Shown: piece by piece, positions 40,841 through 49,952 of the stretch
Layout of the letters: each line of letters starts with the position of its first letter
Numbering within the stretch: the stretch's first letter is position 1
NCBI RefSeq assembly: GCF_905480005.1
Contig: NZ_CAJQOO010000008.1
Location: forward strand, 88,695-152,694
Origin: an uncultured Maricaulis sp.
GTDB taxonomy: Bacteria; Pseudomonadota; Alphaproteobacteria; Caulobacterales; Maricaulaceae
Direction of reading: 5' to 3'
Length of the DNA stretch: 64,000 nt
The notes under the pieces: model-generated
Databases searched by the model: none
Told to the model about the DNA's origin: nothing
What the model saw: only the letters and a program-made list of their open reading frames with translations
Translations under genes and position numbers: made by a program

Positions 40841-40918
40841 CCGTATCCGGTTCTTGAGCTCAAGGGTTTCAACCGCGGAGCGGCGCTTCGCGCCCTTGAC
40901 CTCAAGAACCGGATACGG
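40841..40918. repeat. Large inverted repeat, 26-bp arms with 26-nt loop
   Basis: Left CCGTATCCGGTTCTTGAGCTCAAGGG (40841-40866), right CCCTTGACCTCAAGAACCGGATACGG (40893-40918); one mismatch. Confidence 0.9.
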
Positions 40919-41007
40919 CCCGCTGGCTGACACGTGATTTAAGGTCGGCTCCGCGCGAGGCGCTGGCCCGGGCCAAATCGCGACATCCGGCACGCCTCTG
41001 CGTTTCT

Positions 41008-41056
41008 GGATCCCGGATCTGCGCCCTGATCAGGTCAGGGCTCTGTCCGGAGTGAC
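41008..41056. repeat. REP-like imperfect palindrome
   Basis: GGATCCCGGATCTGCGCCCTGATCAGGTCAGGGCTCTGTCCGGAGTGAC; inner stem GCCCTGA/TCAGGGC, outer CCGGA/TCCGG. Confidence 0.6.
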
Positions 41057-41161
41057 CGAGTGATGTGAGGCGATGTGGAGCGGCGCGTGTACCGCAAACC
41101 TGTCAGCGTCCCGCAAACGCTGTAGTCTCGGCCCAGCCTTCACCAACGCCCGGACCTGCCC

Positions 41162-42310
41162 ATGACCGCCCCGACCCGCACGACCCTCACCGTCCAGGCG
41201 ATGCATGCCATCGACCAGATTACCGGGGCCGTCATTCCGCCAATCCATCCGGCAACGACCTATGCCCGCGGCGCCGACAATCAGCTGATCGGCGAGCAGG
41301 ATTATCGCCGCCCCTCCGGTCCGACCGAGAAACAGGCGGCCCGGGTAATGGCCATGCTGGAAGACGCGCCCGAAGCGAAACTCTTCTCCTCGGGCATGGC
41401 GGCGATTGCCGCGGTAATCGAAAGCGTGCCAACAGGGGGGCATGTGATCGCCCAGACCGAGATGTATTACGGCGCCAAATTGCTGCTTCAGCGGGCGGTG
41501 GCGAAACAGCGGATCACGCTCGATCTCGTCGCCCCGGGCGATCTGCCTGCCCTCACCGCGGCCGCGCGACCCGACACCGATCTGATCTGGATCGAGAGCC
41601 CGGCCAATCCGTCCTGGGCAGTCGTCGACATTGCCGGGGCGGCGGAGATTGCCCACGCCGTCGGCGCGACATTGGGGGTGGATTCCACCTGCGCGCCGCC
41701 TTGCACCACCCAGGCCCTGGCGCTTGGCGCCGATATCGTCATGCATTCGGCAACCAAATATCTCAATGGACATTCCGACGTGCTCGCCGGCGTACTCGCC
41801 ACACGGGAGACCGATCCACGCTGGGAAGAGATCGGCGAGATCCATTCCAAGACCGGTGCTGTCCCCGGCGCCTTCGAGACCTGGCTGCTGATGCGCGGCC
41901 TGCGCACGCTCTGGGTCCGCTTCGAGCGCCAGAGCGCCAGCGCACTGGCCATCGCCGAGGCGCTGCAGGCAGATGCCGGGCTTGAGGCCGTGCTCTATCC
42001 GGGCCTGCCGGGTCATCCCGGTCATGCCGTCGCGACCCGTCAGATGACGAACGGCTTTGGCGGCATGCTCTCGCTGCACATTGCCGGCGGCCATGAGGCA
42101 GCGGCCCGGTTTGCCGCCGCGACAAAACTCTTCACCCAAGCGACATCGCTGGGCGGCGTCGAGAGCCTGATCGAGCATCGCAAGCCGATCGAGGGACCGG
42201 ACAGCCCAGTGGCCGATAATCTGGTGCGCTTGTCTGTGGGGCTGGAGGATCCGGCTGACCTGCTCGCCGATCTTCGCGAGGCGCTTGCGGGCAGTCCCAA
42301 TGCGGTTTAG
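41162..42310 (+). CDS. PLP-dependent Cys/Met metabolism enzyme (cystathionine beta-lyase-like)
   Basis: YRRPSGPTEKQAARVMA; SSGMAAIAAV; DSTCAPPCTTQALALGADIVMHSATKYLNGHSDVLAG (Lys in SATKY). Confidence 0.92.
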   Translation: MTAPTRTTLTVQAMHAIDQITGAVIPPIHPATTYARGADNQLIGEQDYRRPSGPTEKQAARVMAMLEDAPEAKLFSSGMAAIAAVIESVPTGGHVIAQTEMYYGAKLLLQRAVAKQRITLDLVAPGDLPALTAAARPDTDLIWIESPANPSWAVVDIAGAAEIAHAVGATLGVDSTCAPPCTTQALALGADIVMHSATKYLNGHSDVLAGVLATRETDPRWEEIGEIHSKTGAVPGAFETWLLMRGLRTLWVRFERQSASALAIAEALQADAGLEAVLYPGLPGHPGHAVATRQMTNGFGGMLSLHIAGGHEAAARFAAATKLFTQATSLGGVESLIEHRKPIEGPDSPVADNLVRLSVGLEDPADLLADLREALAGSPNAV

Positions 42311-42367
42311 CACTCGAAGCTTCAACATCTGGAGCGTTTATGCGCCGCCTTTCTGATTCCTGATACG

Positions 42368-42398
42368 GCCAGCCCGTCCTTTGACCGGGCAGGCTGGC
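42368..42398 (+). terminator. Candidate hairpin terminator downstream of Cys/Met lyase
   Basis: GCCAGCCCGTCC-TTTGA-CCGGGCAGGCTGGC followed by TTGATT; imperfect stem. Confidence 0.5.
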
Positions 42399-42463
42399 TT
42401 GATTGAAGACCGTTTGCGCCAACCATCGCGAACGAACGCTACTTCTTTATCAGGAACAAGATA

Positions 42464-42952
42464 TTGCAAGACTTATCGAAAGTAACACTTCGGCCGGCGA
42501 CGCTGGCCGATGCCGACCCGCTTGAAGCGCTGTCCGCGCGCACCATCCGGGTCAGATACCCCGACATCATCGGCGCCGAGACCGTCGAGGGCTATATCGC
42601 CTCCGGCGCGATCGCCGCCTATTATCGCGACAATGTCGCAACCCTCATCGTGGCTGAGTATGAGGGGGTGCGGGTCGGCGCCTGTGCCACCAAGCCGGGA
42701 CGGATCGATTTGATGATGGTCGATCTCGATCATCATCGCGCAGGGATCGGCGCAATCATGCTCGACCACGGCGAGACCGCCTTGTTCCGCAATAGCGACC
42801 GGATCGTGCTCGACTGCTTTCGGGACAATGACCAGGCACGGCGCTTCTATGCCAAGCATGGATGGCGCAATGGCCGCCTCTTCACCGATCAAGAAAGCGG
42901 CATAGACATGATCGAACTCACCAAGGCCAGACCGGTCGGGTCTCCCGCCTGA
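42464..42952 (+). CDS. GNAT family N-acetyltransferase
   Basis: LRPATLADADPLEALSARTIR; DHHRAGIGAIMLDHGE; NDQARRFYAKHGWR. TTG start uncertain. Confidence 0.8.
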   Translation: MQDLSKVTLRPATLADADPLEALSARTIRVRYPDIIGAETVEGYIASGAIAAYYRDNVATLIVAEYEGVRVGACATKPGRIDLMMVDLDHHRAGIGAIMLDHGETALFRNSDRIVLDCFRDNDQARRFYAKHGWRNGRLFTDQESGIDMIELTKARPVGSPA

Positions 42953-43029
42953 CCTGACTGCCGGATACCCCGCGGTGCGCAAATGCGCCGCGGGGCTTCA
43001 ATTGGCCAGAGCGGGCCGCGTTTTGCCAG

Positions 43030-43659
43030 TCAGTCACCCAGCTTGATGGCCGGCAAGGACCATTTGAACTGGATCGCACAGCCGCGCAGAACCAGCGCCA
43101 GCAAAGCAGATCCAAGCGTGACCAAGCTGGGATTGAGGCCCAGCGTCATCCCGCCGACATAGGCGGCGGCACCGGCGAGGGCCGCGAGCGCATAGATATC
43201 CTCACGCAGGACCAGCGGCACGTCATTGACGATAATGTCACGCAGCAGACCGCCAAAGGCGGCACTCATCATTCCGGTCAACAGCGCGATGGTCCAATGA
43301 GCCCCGGCGGCCAGGCCGGCCTGGGCGCCCAGCACGCAGAACACTGACAGTCCGATGGCATCGGCCCAGATCAGGGCGGCACGCCGCGTCGCAAAGGCCT
43401 GCGCCCAGGGCGAGGTGAAATAGCCCAGCAACGCCCCGAAGACCGCGACGGCCAGATAGGTCGGCTCGGCGATCCAGTAGACCGGCAGGGAACCGAGCAG
43501 GATGTCTCGCAATGTTCCGCCACCCATGCCGGTCACGGCGCCGATAATAGCCGCACCAAAGGGATCAAGCGCCTTGCGGGCTGCCAGCATGCCGCCGGAA
43601 TAGGCGAAGAAACCGATACCGGCATAGTCGAGAAGGATGAAGAGGAGTTCGATGCTCAC
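43030..43659 (-). CDS. TRIC/UPF0126-family membrane protein
   Basis: GIGFFAYSGGMLAARKALDPFGAAIIGAVTGMGGGTLRDILLGSLPVYW. Confidence 0.9.
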   Translation of the reverse strand: MSIELLFILLDYAGIGFFAYSGGMLAARKALDPFGAAIIGAVTGMGGGTLRDILLGSLPVYWIAEPTYLAVAVFGALLGYFTSPWAQAFATRRAALIWADAIGLSVFCVLGAQAGLAAGAHWTIALLTGMMSAAFGGLLRDIIVNDVPLVLREDIYALAALAGAAAYVGGMTLGLNPSLVTLGSALLALVLRGCAIQFKWSLPAIKLGD

Positions 43660-44186
43660 GCCGGGCTCGAAGCGGGTTTCTGGTGGTTACGCAAAGCCCG
43701 TCTGGCCTGTTCCAGTTTCAACAGGTCCGCCAGATCGCGCGCGCGCCAGGCTGCCGCCATCATGATCCCGCTGAAGACCATCCACGCGCCAATGATGAAG
43801 ACCAGCGTATCAAGACGTTCAAATCCAAGCTGTTGCCAGATAGTCGGATCCAGCTCGGAAATACCGAACACGGCAGCAACAGGGATGGACACGATCAGCA
43901 GGGCCGTCGACCGGAATATCCGCTCGGCCCGTTCAGCGTTGAGCTGCGCCCACGCCGCCAGGAAGTCGATTTGTGCGTCATCAAGCCCGCCGAGCAGGCC
44001 CAGACCGAGCTTCCAGTGCCGGGTCCGCATCAGGGTCGACATCTGGTCATTGGTCAGTTGATAGAGCATGCGCCGGGTGAAGCTTGCGAACACGATCAGA
44101 CGCCAGACCGCGAACAAACCGGTCAGCCGTTTCCACACACCCATCACCACCGGATCATTGGCGATATAGCCCTTCGGTTCGCTCAT
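43656..44186 (-). CDS. Hypothetical membrane protein
   Basis: Two hydrophobic segments; 4-nt overlaps with both neighbours suggest an operon. Confidence 0.6.
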   Translation of the reverse strand: MSEPKGYIANDPVVMGVWKRLTGLFAVWRLIVFASFTRRMLYQLTNDQMSTLMRTRHWKLGLGLLGGLDDAQIDFLAAWAQLNAERAERIFRSTALLIVSIPVAAVFGISELDPTIWQQLGFERLDTLVFIIGAWMVFSGIMMAAAWRARDLADLLKLEQARRALRNHQKPASSPA

Positions 44187-45061
44187 GCCTTGCTCCCGCT
44201 CTCCGGACGCTCAAGACGGGCGATCAGCGAGGACGTGTCCCAGCGATTGCCGCCCATGGCCTGGACGTCGGCGTAGAATTGATCGACCTGGGCAGCGACC
44301 GGCAGCGTGGCGCCATTACGGCGGGCCTCGTCCAGGGTGATGCGGAGGTCCTTGCGCATCCAGTCAATGGCGAAGCCATAGTCGAACTTGCCGGCGACCA
44401 TGGTCTCCCACCGATTCTCCATCTGCCAGGACTGGGCCGCGCCCTTCGAGATCGCCCCGATCACCAGAGCCGGATCGAGACCGGCGCGCTGGGCGAAGTG
44501 CAGGCCTTCGGACAGGCCCTGGACAATACCGGCGATACAGATCTGGTTGACCATTTTGGCCAGCTGCCCGGACCCGGCCGGACCAATCAGCGAGATCGCC
44601 TTGGCATAACTGTCCATCACCGGTTCAGCCGCGGCGAATGTGTCCGCCTCGCCGCCACACATGATGGTCAGCTGCCCGGTCTCGGCCCCGGCCTGCCCGC
44701 CGGATACGGGCGCATCGACAAAGCCGATCCCGGCATCACGGGCCTCGATGTCCAGCTCGCGGGCGAGTTCGGCGGACGCGGTCGTGTGATCAATGAGAAC
44801 GGCGCCCGGCTTCATGGCGGGGATGGCCTGCTCGGCCACGCGGCGCACATCCGGATCATCGCCCAGGCACATGAGGACGAAGTCCGCATCGCTGACCGCG
44901 GCCTCGACGGTTTCTGCCGCCGTGCCGGGATGGCGCCCGGCCCAGTCGCCAGCCTTGCGCGTCGTGCGGTTCCAGACGGTTACCTCATGTCCCGCGCCGG
45001 CCAGATGGCCCGCCATCGGGAAACCCATCACACCGAGACCCAGAAATGTGCAGCGTGCCAT
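44183..45061 (-). CDS. NAD(P)-dependent oxidoreductase of the beta-hydroxyacid dehydrogenase family
   Basis: MARCTFLGLGVMGFPMAGHLAGAGHEVTVWNRT; FVDAPVSGGQAGAETGQLTIMCGG. Confidence 0.9.
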   Translation of the reverse strand: MARCTFLGLGVMGFPMAGHLAGAGHEVTVWNRTTRKAGDWAGRHPGTAAETVEAAVSDADFVLMCLGDDPDVRRVAEQAIPAMKPGAVLIDHTTASAELARELDIEARDAGIGFVDAPVSGGQAGAETGQLTIMCGGEADTFAAAEPVMDSYAKAISLIGPAGSGQLAKMVNQICIAGIVQGLSEGLHFAQRAGLDPALVIGAISKGAAQSWQMENRWETMVAGKFDYGFAIDWMRKDLRITLDEARRNGATLPVAAQVDQFYADVQAMGGNRWDTSSLIARLERPESGSKA

Positions 45062-45122
45062 TGCGCTCTCCCCAATCACCTGCCCCCTTGCTAGTCTCGA
45101 CGCGAATGGGGAGCAAGTCATC

Positions 45123-47447
45123 ATGATCAAACGTGTTCTGCGCTATCTCGGCTGGGCCGCGGGAGGACTGGTCGCGCTTGTCCTCGTCGCTGCCCTGTTC
45201 ATCGGCAATCGCCTGTACGCCTCCCTGCCGCAAACAAGCGGCGTGATCGAGATGGCCGGGCTGGAGGCCGAGGCCAGTATTGTGCGGGATGGTCACGGCG
45301 TGCCGCACATCTTCGCCGAGACCGATCATGACGGTTTCTACGCCATGGGGGTCGCCCACGCCCAGGACCGGCTCTGGCAGATGGAAATCACGCGGCGGGC
45401 CCTACGCGGCCGTCTCGCGGAGATTCTCGGCGAACCCGGCCTCGAGACGGATATCTTCTTCCGCACAATGGGGCTGGGGCCCGCCTCCGATACGGCCATT
45501 GCCAATCTGCCCGCCGACATCCAGGCCGCGCTGGTTGCCTATACAAACGGCGTCAATGCGGTGATGAGCGCACCGGGCTTCGTCCCGCCGCCGGAATTCC
45601 AGATCCTGATGTTTGAGCCCGAACCCTGGCAGCCGGCCGACACGGTCGTGGTCTACAAGGCGATCGCACTCGACCTGTTCGGCAATGCCTTCCAGGAACC
45701 GCGCATGGCCGCCCTCATCGCCCAGCTCGGCGAGCAGCGCACGGCCGAGTTCATCGGCCGCTATCCCGACGATGCTCCGCGCTCCCTGACCATGGCCGAT
45801 ATCGGCATCGAGGCCACGACCCTGCCCCCGGCCGACGAGCCGGCGCCGATCATGGGGCCGGAGGACACCGGCCGCGACGGCTCGAACAACTGGGTCCTGG
45901 CCGGCTCCCGCACCACAAGCGGACTGCCCATTCTCGGCAATGATCCGCATCTGGGGCTGGCCGCGCCGGCGATCTGGTATCTGGCCCGACTGACAACACC
46001 GGAGGGCTCCGTTGTCGGCGCCACCCTGCCCGGCACGCCTTTCGTGACGCTGGGGCGGACAGACGAGATCGCCTGGGGGTTCACCAATACCGGCCCGGAT
46101 GTCGGCGATCTTCATGCGGTCACCGAGGCCGAGGTCACCGGTCAGCGCGAGGAATATATCCGCGTACGCTTCGGCGATGACGTCACCATCCAGCGCCGCG
46201 AGACCGCGACCGGGCCCGTCCTCGATCCGGCCCATTTCAGCTATCCTGTCCCCGAGGGCAGCGACTTCTTCGCACTGCAATGGATGCTCGACGAGCCCGA
46301 TGACGCCACGGCGGGCGTCGGCCTTCACATTATCGAGGCCGATGAATGGGATGATTTCGTGAATGCCATTCGCGGTTTCGTCGCCCCCCAGCAAAGCATG
46401 GTCTTCGCCGACCGGGACGGCGATATCGGTTTTTACGCGCCGGCGCGCATTCCCGTTCGCGACGCGGACGGCAATTGGGTCTCGACCATCCCCTTCGAGG
46501 ACCTGCCCCACACCCTCAATCCGGATCGCGGCTTCGTCGCCACCGCCAACAACAAGATCGTTCCCGACGACTATCCGCATTATCTGACGTCGGAATGGTA
46601 TGGCGTCTCGCGCATTCGCCGGATCTATGACGGCATCAATGCCCAGCCCGTCCATGACCTGGACAGTCTTCAGGCCTTGCAGGTCGATACGGTCAATGAC
46701 ACCGCCCTGCGACTCCTGCCTGTCCTGCTCGAGGCGGAACCGCAGACCGATGCGGGCCGGGCAGCGCTTGCCCTGCTGGCTGACTGGGACGCCGACATGG
46801 CCGTCGACCGGGCCGAACCGCTGATCTATTCGGCCTGGATGCGCGCGCTCAGCGCGCAGATTTACGCCGATGAGCTCGGCGATCTGTTCTCCGGCTGGCA
46901 CGGTGATCGCCGAATTTTCATGATGGACGTCCTGACCGGCGATCTGGGTCATTGGTGTGACGATACCACCACCGATCAGACCGTCACCTGCCACGACCTC
47001 ACCGGCCCCGCGCTGGACCAGGCCATGGCCACCACAATGCGGGCCTATGGCGATGATTTTGACGCCTGGCGCTGGGGCGATGTGCACTATGCCCGCCACG
47101 CCCATCGGCCATTCTCGGACTTTCCCGTCCTGTCGGACTGGTTCACCATCGAGACACCGGTTCCCGGCGATGGGTCAACGGTCAATGTCGCGCATTATTC
47201 CTACCGCACACCGGGCTATGACGTCTTCCACGGTGCTTCCTATCGCGCGCTCTACGACATGGCCGAACCGGATAGCTCGCGCTTCATGATCACGACCGGC
47301 CAGTCCGGCAATGTCATGTCACCGCACTATGACGATCTGGCGCCACTCTGGGGACGCGGGGAATATATCGAGATCCCGACCGGCTGGACCCTGGAGACCC
47401 GCCCGGAAGGCGTATCGGTTCTGACGCTTCAGCCCGGTTCGCAATAG
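45123..47447 (+). CDS. Penicillin acylase / N-acyl-homoserine-lactone acylase family Ntn-hydrolase
   Basis: IVRDGHGVPHIFAETDHDGFYAMGVAHAQDRLWQMEITRR; self-cleavage site DGSNNWVLAGSRTTSGLPILGNDPHLGL. Confidence 0.92.
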   Translation: MIKRVLRYLGWAAGGLVALVLVAALFIGNRLYASLPQTSGVIEMAGLEAEASIVRDGHGVPHIFAETDHDGFYAMGVAHAQDRLWQMEITRRALRGRLAEILGEPGLETDIFFRTMGLGPASDTAIANLPADIQAALVAYTNGVNAVMSAPGFVPPPEFQILMFEPEPWQPADTVVVYKAIALDLFGNAFQEPRMAALIAQLGEQRTAEFIGRYPDDAPRSLTMADIGIEATTLPPADEPAPIMGPEDTGRDGSNNWVLAGSRTTSGLPILGNDPHLGLAAPAIWYLARLTTPEGSVVGATLPGTPFVTLGRTDEIAWGFTNTGPDVGDLHAVTEAEVTGQREEYIRVRFGDDVTIQRRETATGPVLDPAHFSYPVPEGSDFFALQWMLDEPDDATAGVGLHIIEADEWDDFVNAIRGFVAPQQSMVFADRDGDIGFYAPARIPVRDADGNWVSTIPFEDLPHTLNPDRGFVATANNKIVPDDYPHYLTSEWYGVSRIRRIYDGINAQPVHDLDSLQALQVDTVNDTALRLLPVLLEAEPQTDAGRAALALLADWDADMAVDRAEPLIYSAWMRALSAQIYADELGDLFSGWHGDRRIFMMDVLTGDLGHWCDDTTTDQTVTCHDLTGPALDQAMATTMRAYGDDFDAWRWGDVHYARHAHRPFSDFPVLSDWFTIETPVPGDGSTVNVAHYSYRTPGYDVFHGASYRALYDMAEPDSSRFMITTGQSGNVMSPHYDDLAPLWGRGEYIEIPTGWTLETRPEGVSVLTLQPGSQ

Positions 47448-47893
47448 GTCGACCGGTAGAAGACCAGGGCGGGGACATCACGCGGCGTGTCGAGATCGAT
47501 CACGCGGCCAAGAAGAATATCATGGTCCCCGCCGGGATGGACCGCCTCGGCGCGGCAGGTGAAGCGCGCGACGGCGCCCTCGATCAATGGCACGGTATCG
47601 CCCTGCCAGCCGGTGCGGCACTGCGCCAGATCGGCTTCCAACGCACAGGCATGGGCCAACCCGGCCTGATCGGCGGCCAGGACATTCACGCCCCAATGGG
47701 TGGCATTCTCGAAAATGCCATAGCGCTCGCTCGAGCGTTCGATTGACCAAAGCACAAGCGGCGGGTCGAGCGAGACAGAGGCGAAGGAGTTCACGGTCAT
47801 GCCCAGTGCCTTCCCATCAAGGAAAGCAGTCACCACGGCGACGCCGGTGGGGTAACGCCCGAGGGCGTCGCGAAATGATCGGCTGTCGGCCAA
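47429..47893 (-). CDS. Flavin reductase family protein
   Basis: FRDALGRYPTGVAVVTAFLDGKALGMTVNSFASVSLDPPLVLWSI; TTG start proposed at 47893 after AAAGGA. Confidence 0.88.
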   Translation of the reverse strand: MADSRSFRDALGRYPTGVAVVTAFLDGKALGMTVNSFASVSLDPPLVLWSIERSSERYGIFENATHWGVNVLAADQAGLAHACALEADLAQCRTGWQGDTVPLIEGAVARFTCRAEAVHPGGDHDILLGRVIDLDTPRDVPALVFYRSTYCEPG

Positions 47894-47992
47894 GTGATAT
47901 CCTTTGTACTCGCGAAGCGGTCCGCTTTCGAAACCGGACCTTAACGCTAACGGTCTACAAGACGCGAAGGTAAATAAACAAGGTGGGTGGAC

Positions 47993-48916
47993 ATGGCAGC
48001 CTCGGATCAGCCGATTGTCATCAAGAAAGTCATCAAGGGCGGCGGCGGCGGACACCATGGTGGCGCCTGGAAAGTCGCCTACGCCGACTTTGTCACCGCG
48101 ATGATGGCCTTCTTCCTCCTCATGTGGCTCATCAATACCACCACACCGGAACAAAAGCGCGGCATTGCCGACTATTTCGCGCCGGCCAGCGTGTCCCCGT
48201 CCAACTCCGGTTCCGGCGCTCCGCTCGCGGGCACCTCCCCTGGCGATGACGGCGTCCAGGGATCGGGCGACAGCTCCATGCGCCAGCGCCTGGCACCGAC
48301 CGCGCCGCAGCTCAATGATCGCGACCGCCAACAATCACCGGAAGGGTCGCCGGAAGCGGCCGAACAGGAATCCGACATCATGGCGTCGGCCCTGGCGGAA
48401 GCGCAGCAGCGCCGCGATGCGGCCGAACTGCACTCCGCTGCCATGTCGTTGCGTCAGGCCATGCAGGACATGCCGGAACTGGCCGAGCTCTCCAATCACG
48501 TCCTCATCGAGGAGACGCCGGAAGGCCTGCGTATCCAGCTGGTCGACCAGGAAGGCCGTCCGATGTTCGATCCGGGTGCGGTTGTCCCCAATGATCGTGC
48601 CGTGACCCTGCTGCGCGCCGTTGCCCGCATCGCCGAGCGCCTGCCGAACCGCCTGTCCATTGCCGGTCACACCGACAGCGCACCGTCCGAGCCGAACGCG
48701 ACCTACACCAATTGGGAATTGTCCGCCGATCGTGCCAATGCTGCGCGGTCAGTCCTGCAGCGCGCCGGAATTTCCGACGACCGCGTCTATGAAGTGCGTG
48801 GCAAGGCCGGGTCCGAGCCGCTGTATCCGGACGACCCCTACATGCCAGGCAATCGCCGCATCTCGGTTGTGTTGCTGCGCGAAGCGCCGGTCATGCCAAA
48901 CGGTCACGAACTCTAG
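47993..48916 (+). CDS. motB: Flagellar motor protein MotB (OmpA-like C-terminus)
   Basis: GGGGHHGGAWKVAYADFVTAMMAFFLLMWLINTT; SIAGHTDSAPSEPNATYTNWELSADRANAARSVLQ. Confidence 0.93.
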   Translation: MAASDQPIVIKKVIKGGGGGHHGGAWKVAYADFVTAMMAFFLLMWLINTTTPEQKRGIADYFAPASVSPSNSGSGAPLAGTSPGDDGVQGSGDSSMRQRLAPTAPQLNDRDRQQSPEGSPEAAEQESDIMASALAEAQQRRDAAELHSAAMSLRQAMQDMPELAELSNHVLIEETPEGLRIQLVDQEGRPMFDPGAVVPNDRAVTLLRAVARIAERLPNRLSIAGHTDSAPSEPNATYTNWELSADRANAARSVLQRAGISDDRVYEVRGKAGSEPLYPDDPYMPGNRRISVVLLREAPVMPNGHEL

Positions 48917-49398
48917 GCGACAGAGAGCTCTCCAGCGAGTTTCTCGAAGGCTTGCGTCCAGCCGCCCTCGCCGGCGCTGCCGGTCGGGACGCCAACATGG
49001 GTCATGATCATGACCGTGTTCCCGTCGCGCTCGGCGAGATCGACAATCACCTCGGTAATGTCCGGCGTCCCCGGCGGCATGCCCATTGCGGCCGGCGACA
49101 GGATATTACCGTCCGGGTCGCACATGCTCTCCGTGTATCGAAGCCGGTTTGGCGCCGCCAATTCCTTGAAGACACCGGTGAACCACATCGTCATCGAGCG
49201 ATCCGGTGCCTGCATCACCATGCAGACTTTCCGGACCCCGCCGACATTCAGATCCATCTCGGCGACCGGAACGGAGAAACCTTTCGGCCCATACCAGGTC
49301 CTGAACAGGTCGGGATCCGTCCACATCCGCCAGACCGTGTCGATCGGCGCCTCGAGCACACGCTCGACCCTCACCCAGTTCTGATCATCCGTCGTCAT
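48913..49398 (-). CDS. SRPBCC/AHSA1 domain protein
   Basis: RVLEAPIDTVWRMWTDPDLFRTWYGPKGFSVPVAEMDLNVGGVRKVCM. Confidence 0.92.
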   Translation of the reverse strand: MTTDDQNWVRVERVLEAPIDTVWRMWTDPDLFRTWYGPKGFSVPVAEMDLNVGGVRKVCMVMQAPDRSMTMWFTGVFKELAAPNRLRYTESMCDPDGNILSPAAMGMPPGTPDITEVIVDLAERDGNTVMIMTHVGVPTGSAGEGGWTQAFEKLAGELSVA

Positions 49399-49732
49399 TG
49401 TTTTTCCCTTCCTCCACCGCGCCAATCATGCGGGTCATTGTGTCAAATCGTGCCTGCCATATCTGGCCGTATTGGGACGTCCAATCGGCTGCGGCCACGA
49501 GCGGCTCGGCGTTCAGCCGGCAAGGTCGGAACTGGGCGCGCCGGCCACGCGTGATCAGGCCTGCCGCCTCCAGAACGCGCAGATGTTTCGAGATAGCGGG
49601 CAGGCTCATGGCGAACGGCTCTGCCAATTCGTTGACGGTCGCGTCCGCCTCGGCCAGCCGTTCGATCAATCGACGGCGAACCGGATGAGCGAGGGCCGAG
49701 AAGACGTTGTCGAGATGCGCTGGCTCAGTCAT
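49385..49732 (-). CDS. ArsR family transcriptional regulator
   Basis: VFSALAHPVRRRLIERLAEADATVNELAEPFAMSLPAISKHLRVLEAAGLITRGRRAQFRPCRL. Confidence 0.95.
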   Translation of the reverse strand: MTEPAHLDNVFSALAHPVRRRLIERLAEADATVNELAEPFAMSLPAISKHLRVLEAAGLITRGRRAQFRPCRLNAEPLVAAADWTSQYGQIWQARFDTMTRMIGAVEEGKNNDDG

Positions 49733-49738
49733 GCCCCC

Positions 49739-49766
49739 TTATTAAACCAATTGATTATTAAACCAA
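49739..49766. promoter_or_regulatory. Candidate ArsR operator: two 12-nt direct repeats
   Basis: TTATTAAACCAA-TTGA-TTATTAAACCAA, directly upstream of the ArsR start. Confidence 0.7.
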
Positions 49767-49952
49767 GTCAGAAAATACAGGAAGTCCGCGCTCAGGCCGG
49801 TTATTTATCGTCCGGACCGCCGCGGTCAGTGGCCAGGCCCGTCGCCGCCACAATGTCTGCAGAAACGCTCACGAAAGGCTTCGCAAGCGCCGGGAACGCA
49901 TGCTAGCGTTTTGAAATGGACATAGTGGGTCCATGGCTTCCAGAAATTCGCG

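Noticed and set aside
40808-40993. 61-aa ORF spanning the large inverted repeat
   Set aside because: Coding is an accidental reading of palindromic DNA; no start context or domain.
45402-47105. 567-aa ORF antisense to the penicillin acylase gene
   Set aside because: Shadow ORF; composition typical of antisense of a high-GC gene, and the plus strand has clear Ntn-hydrolase motifs.
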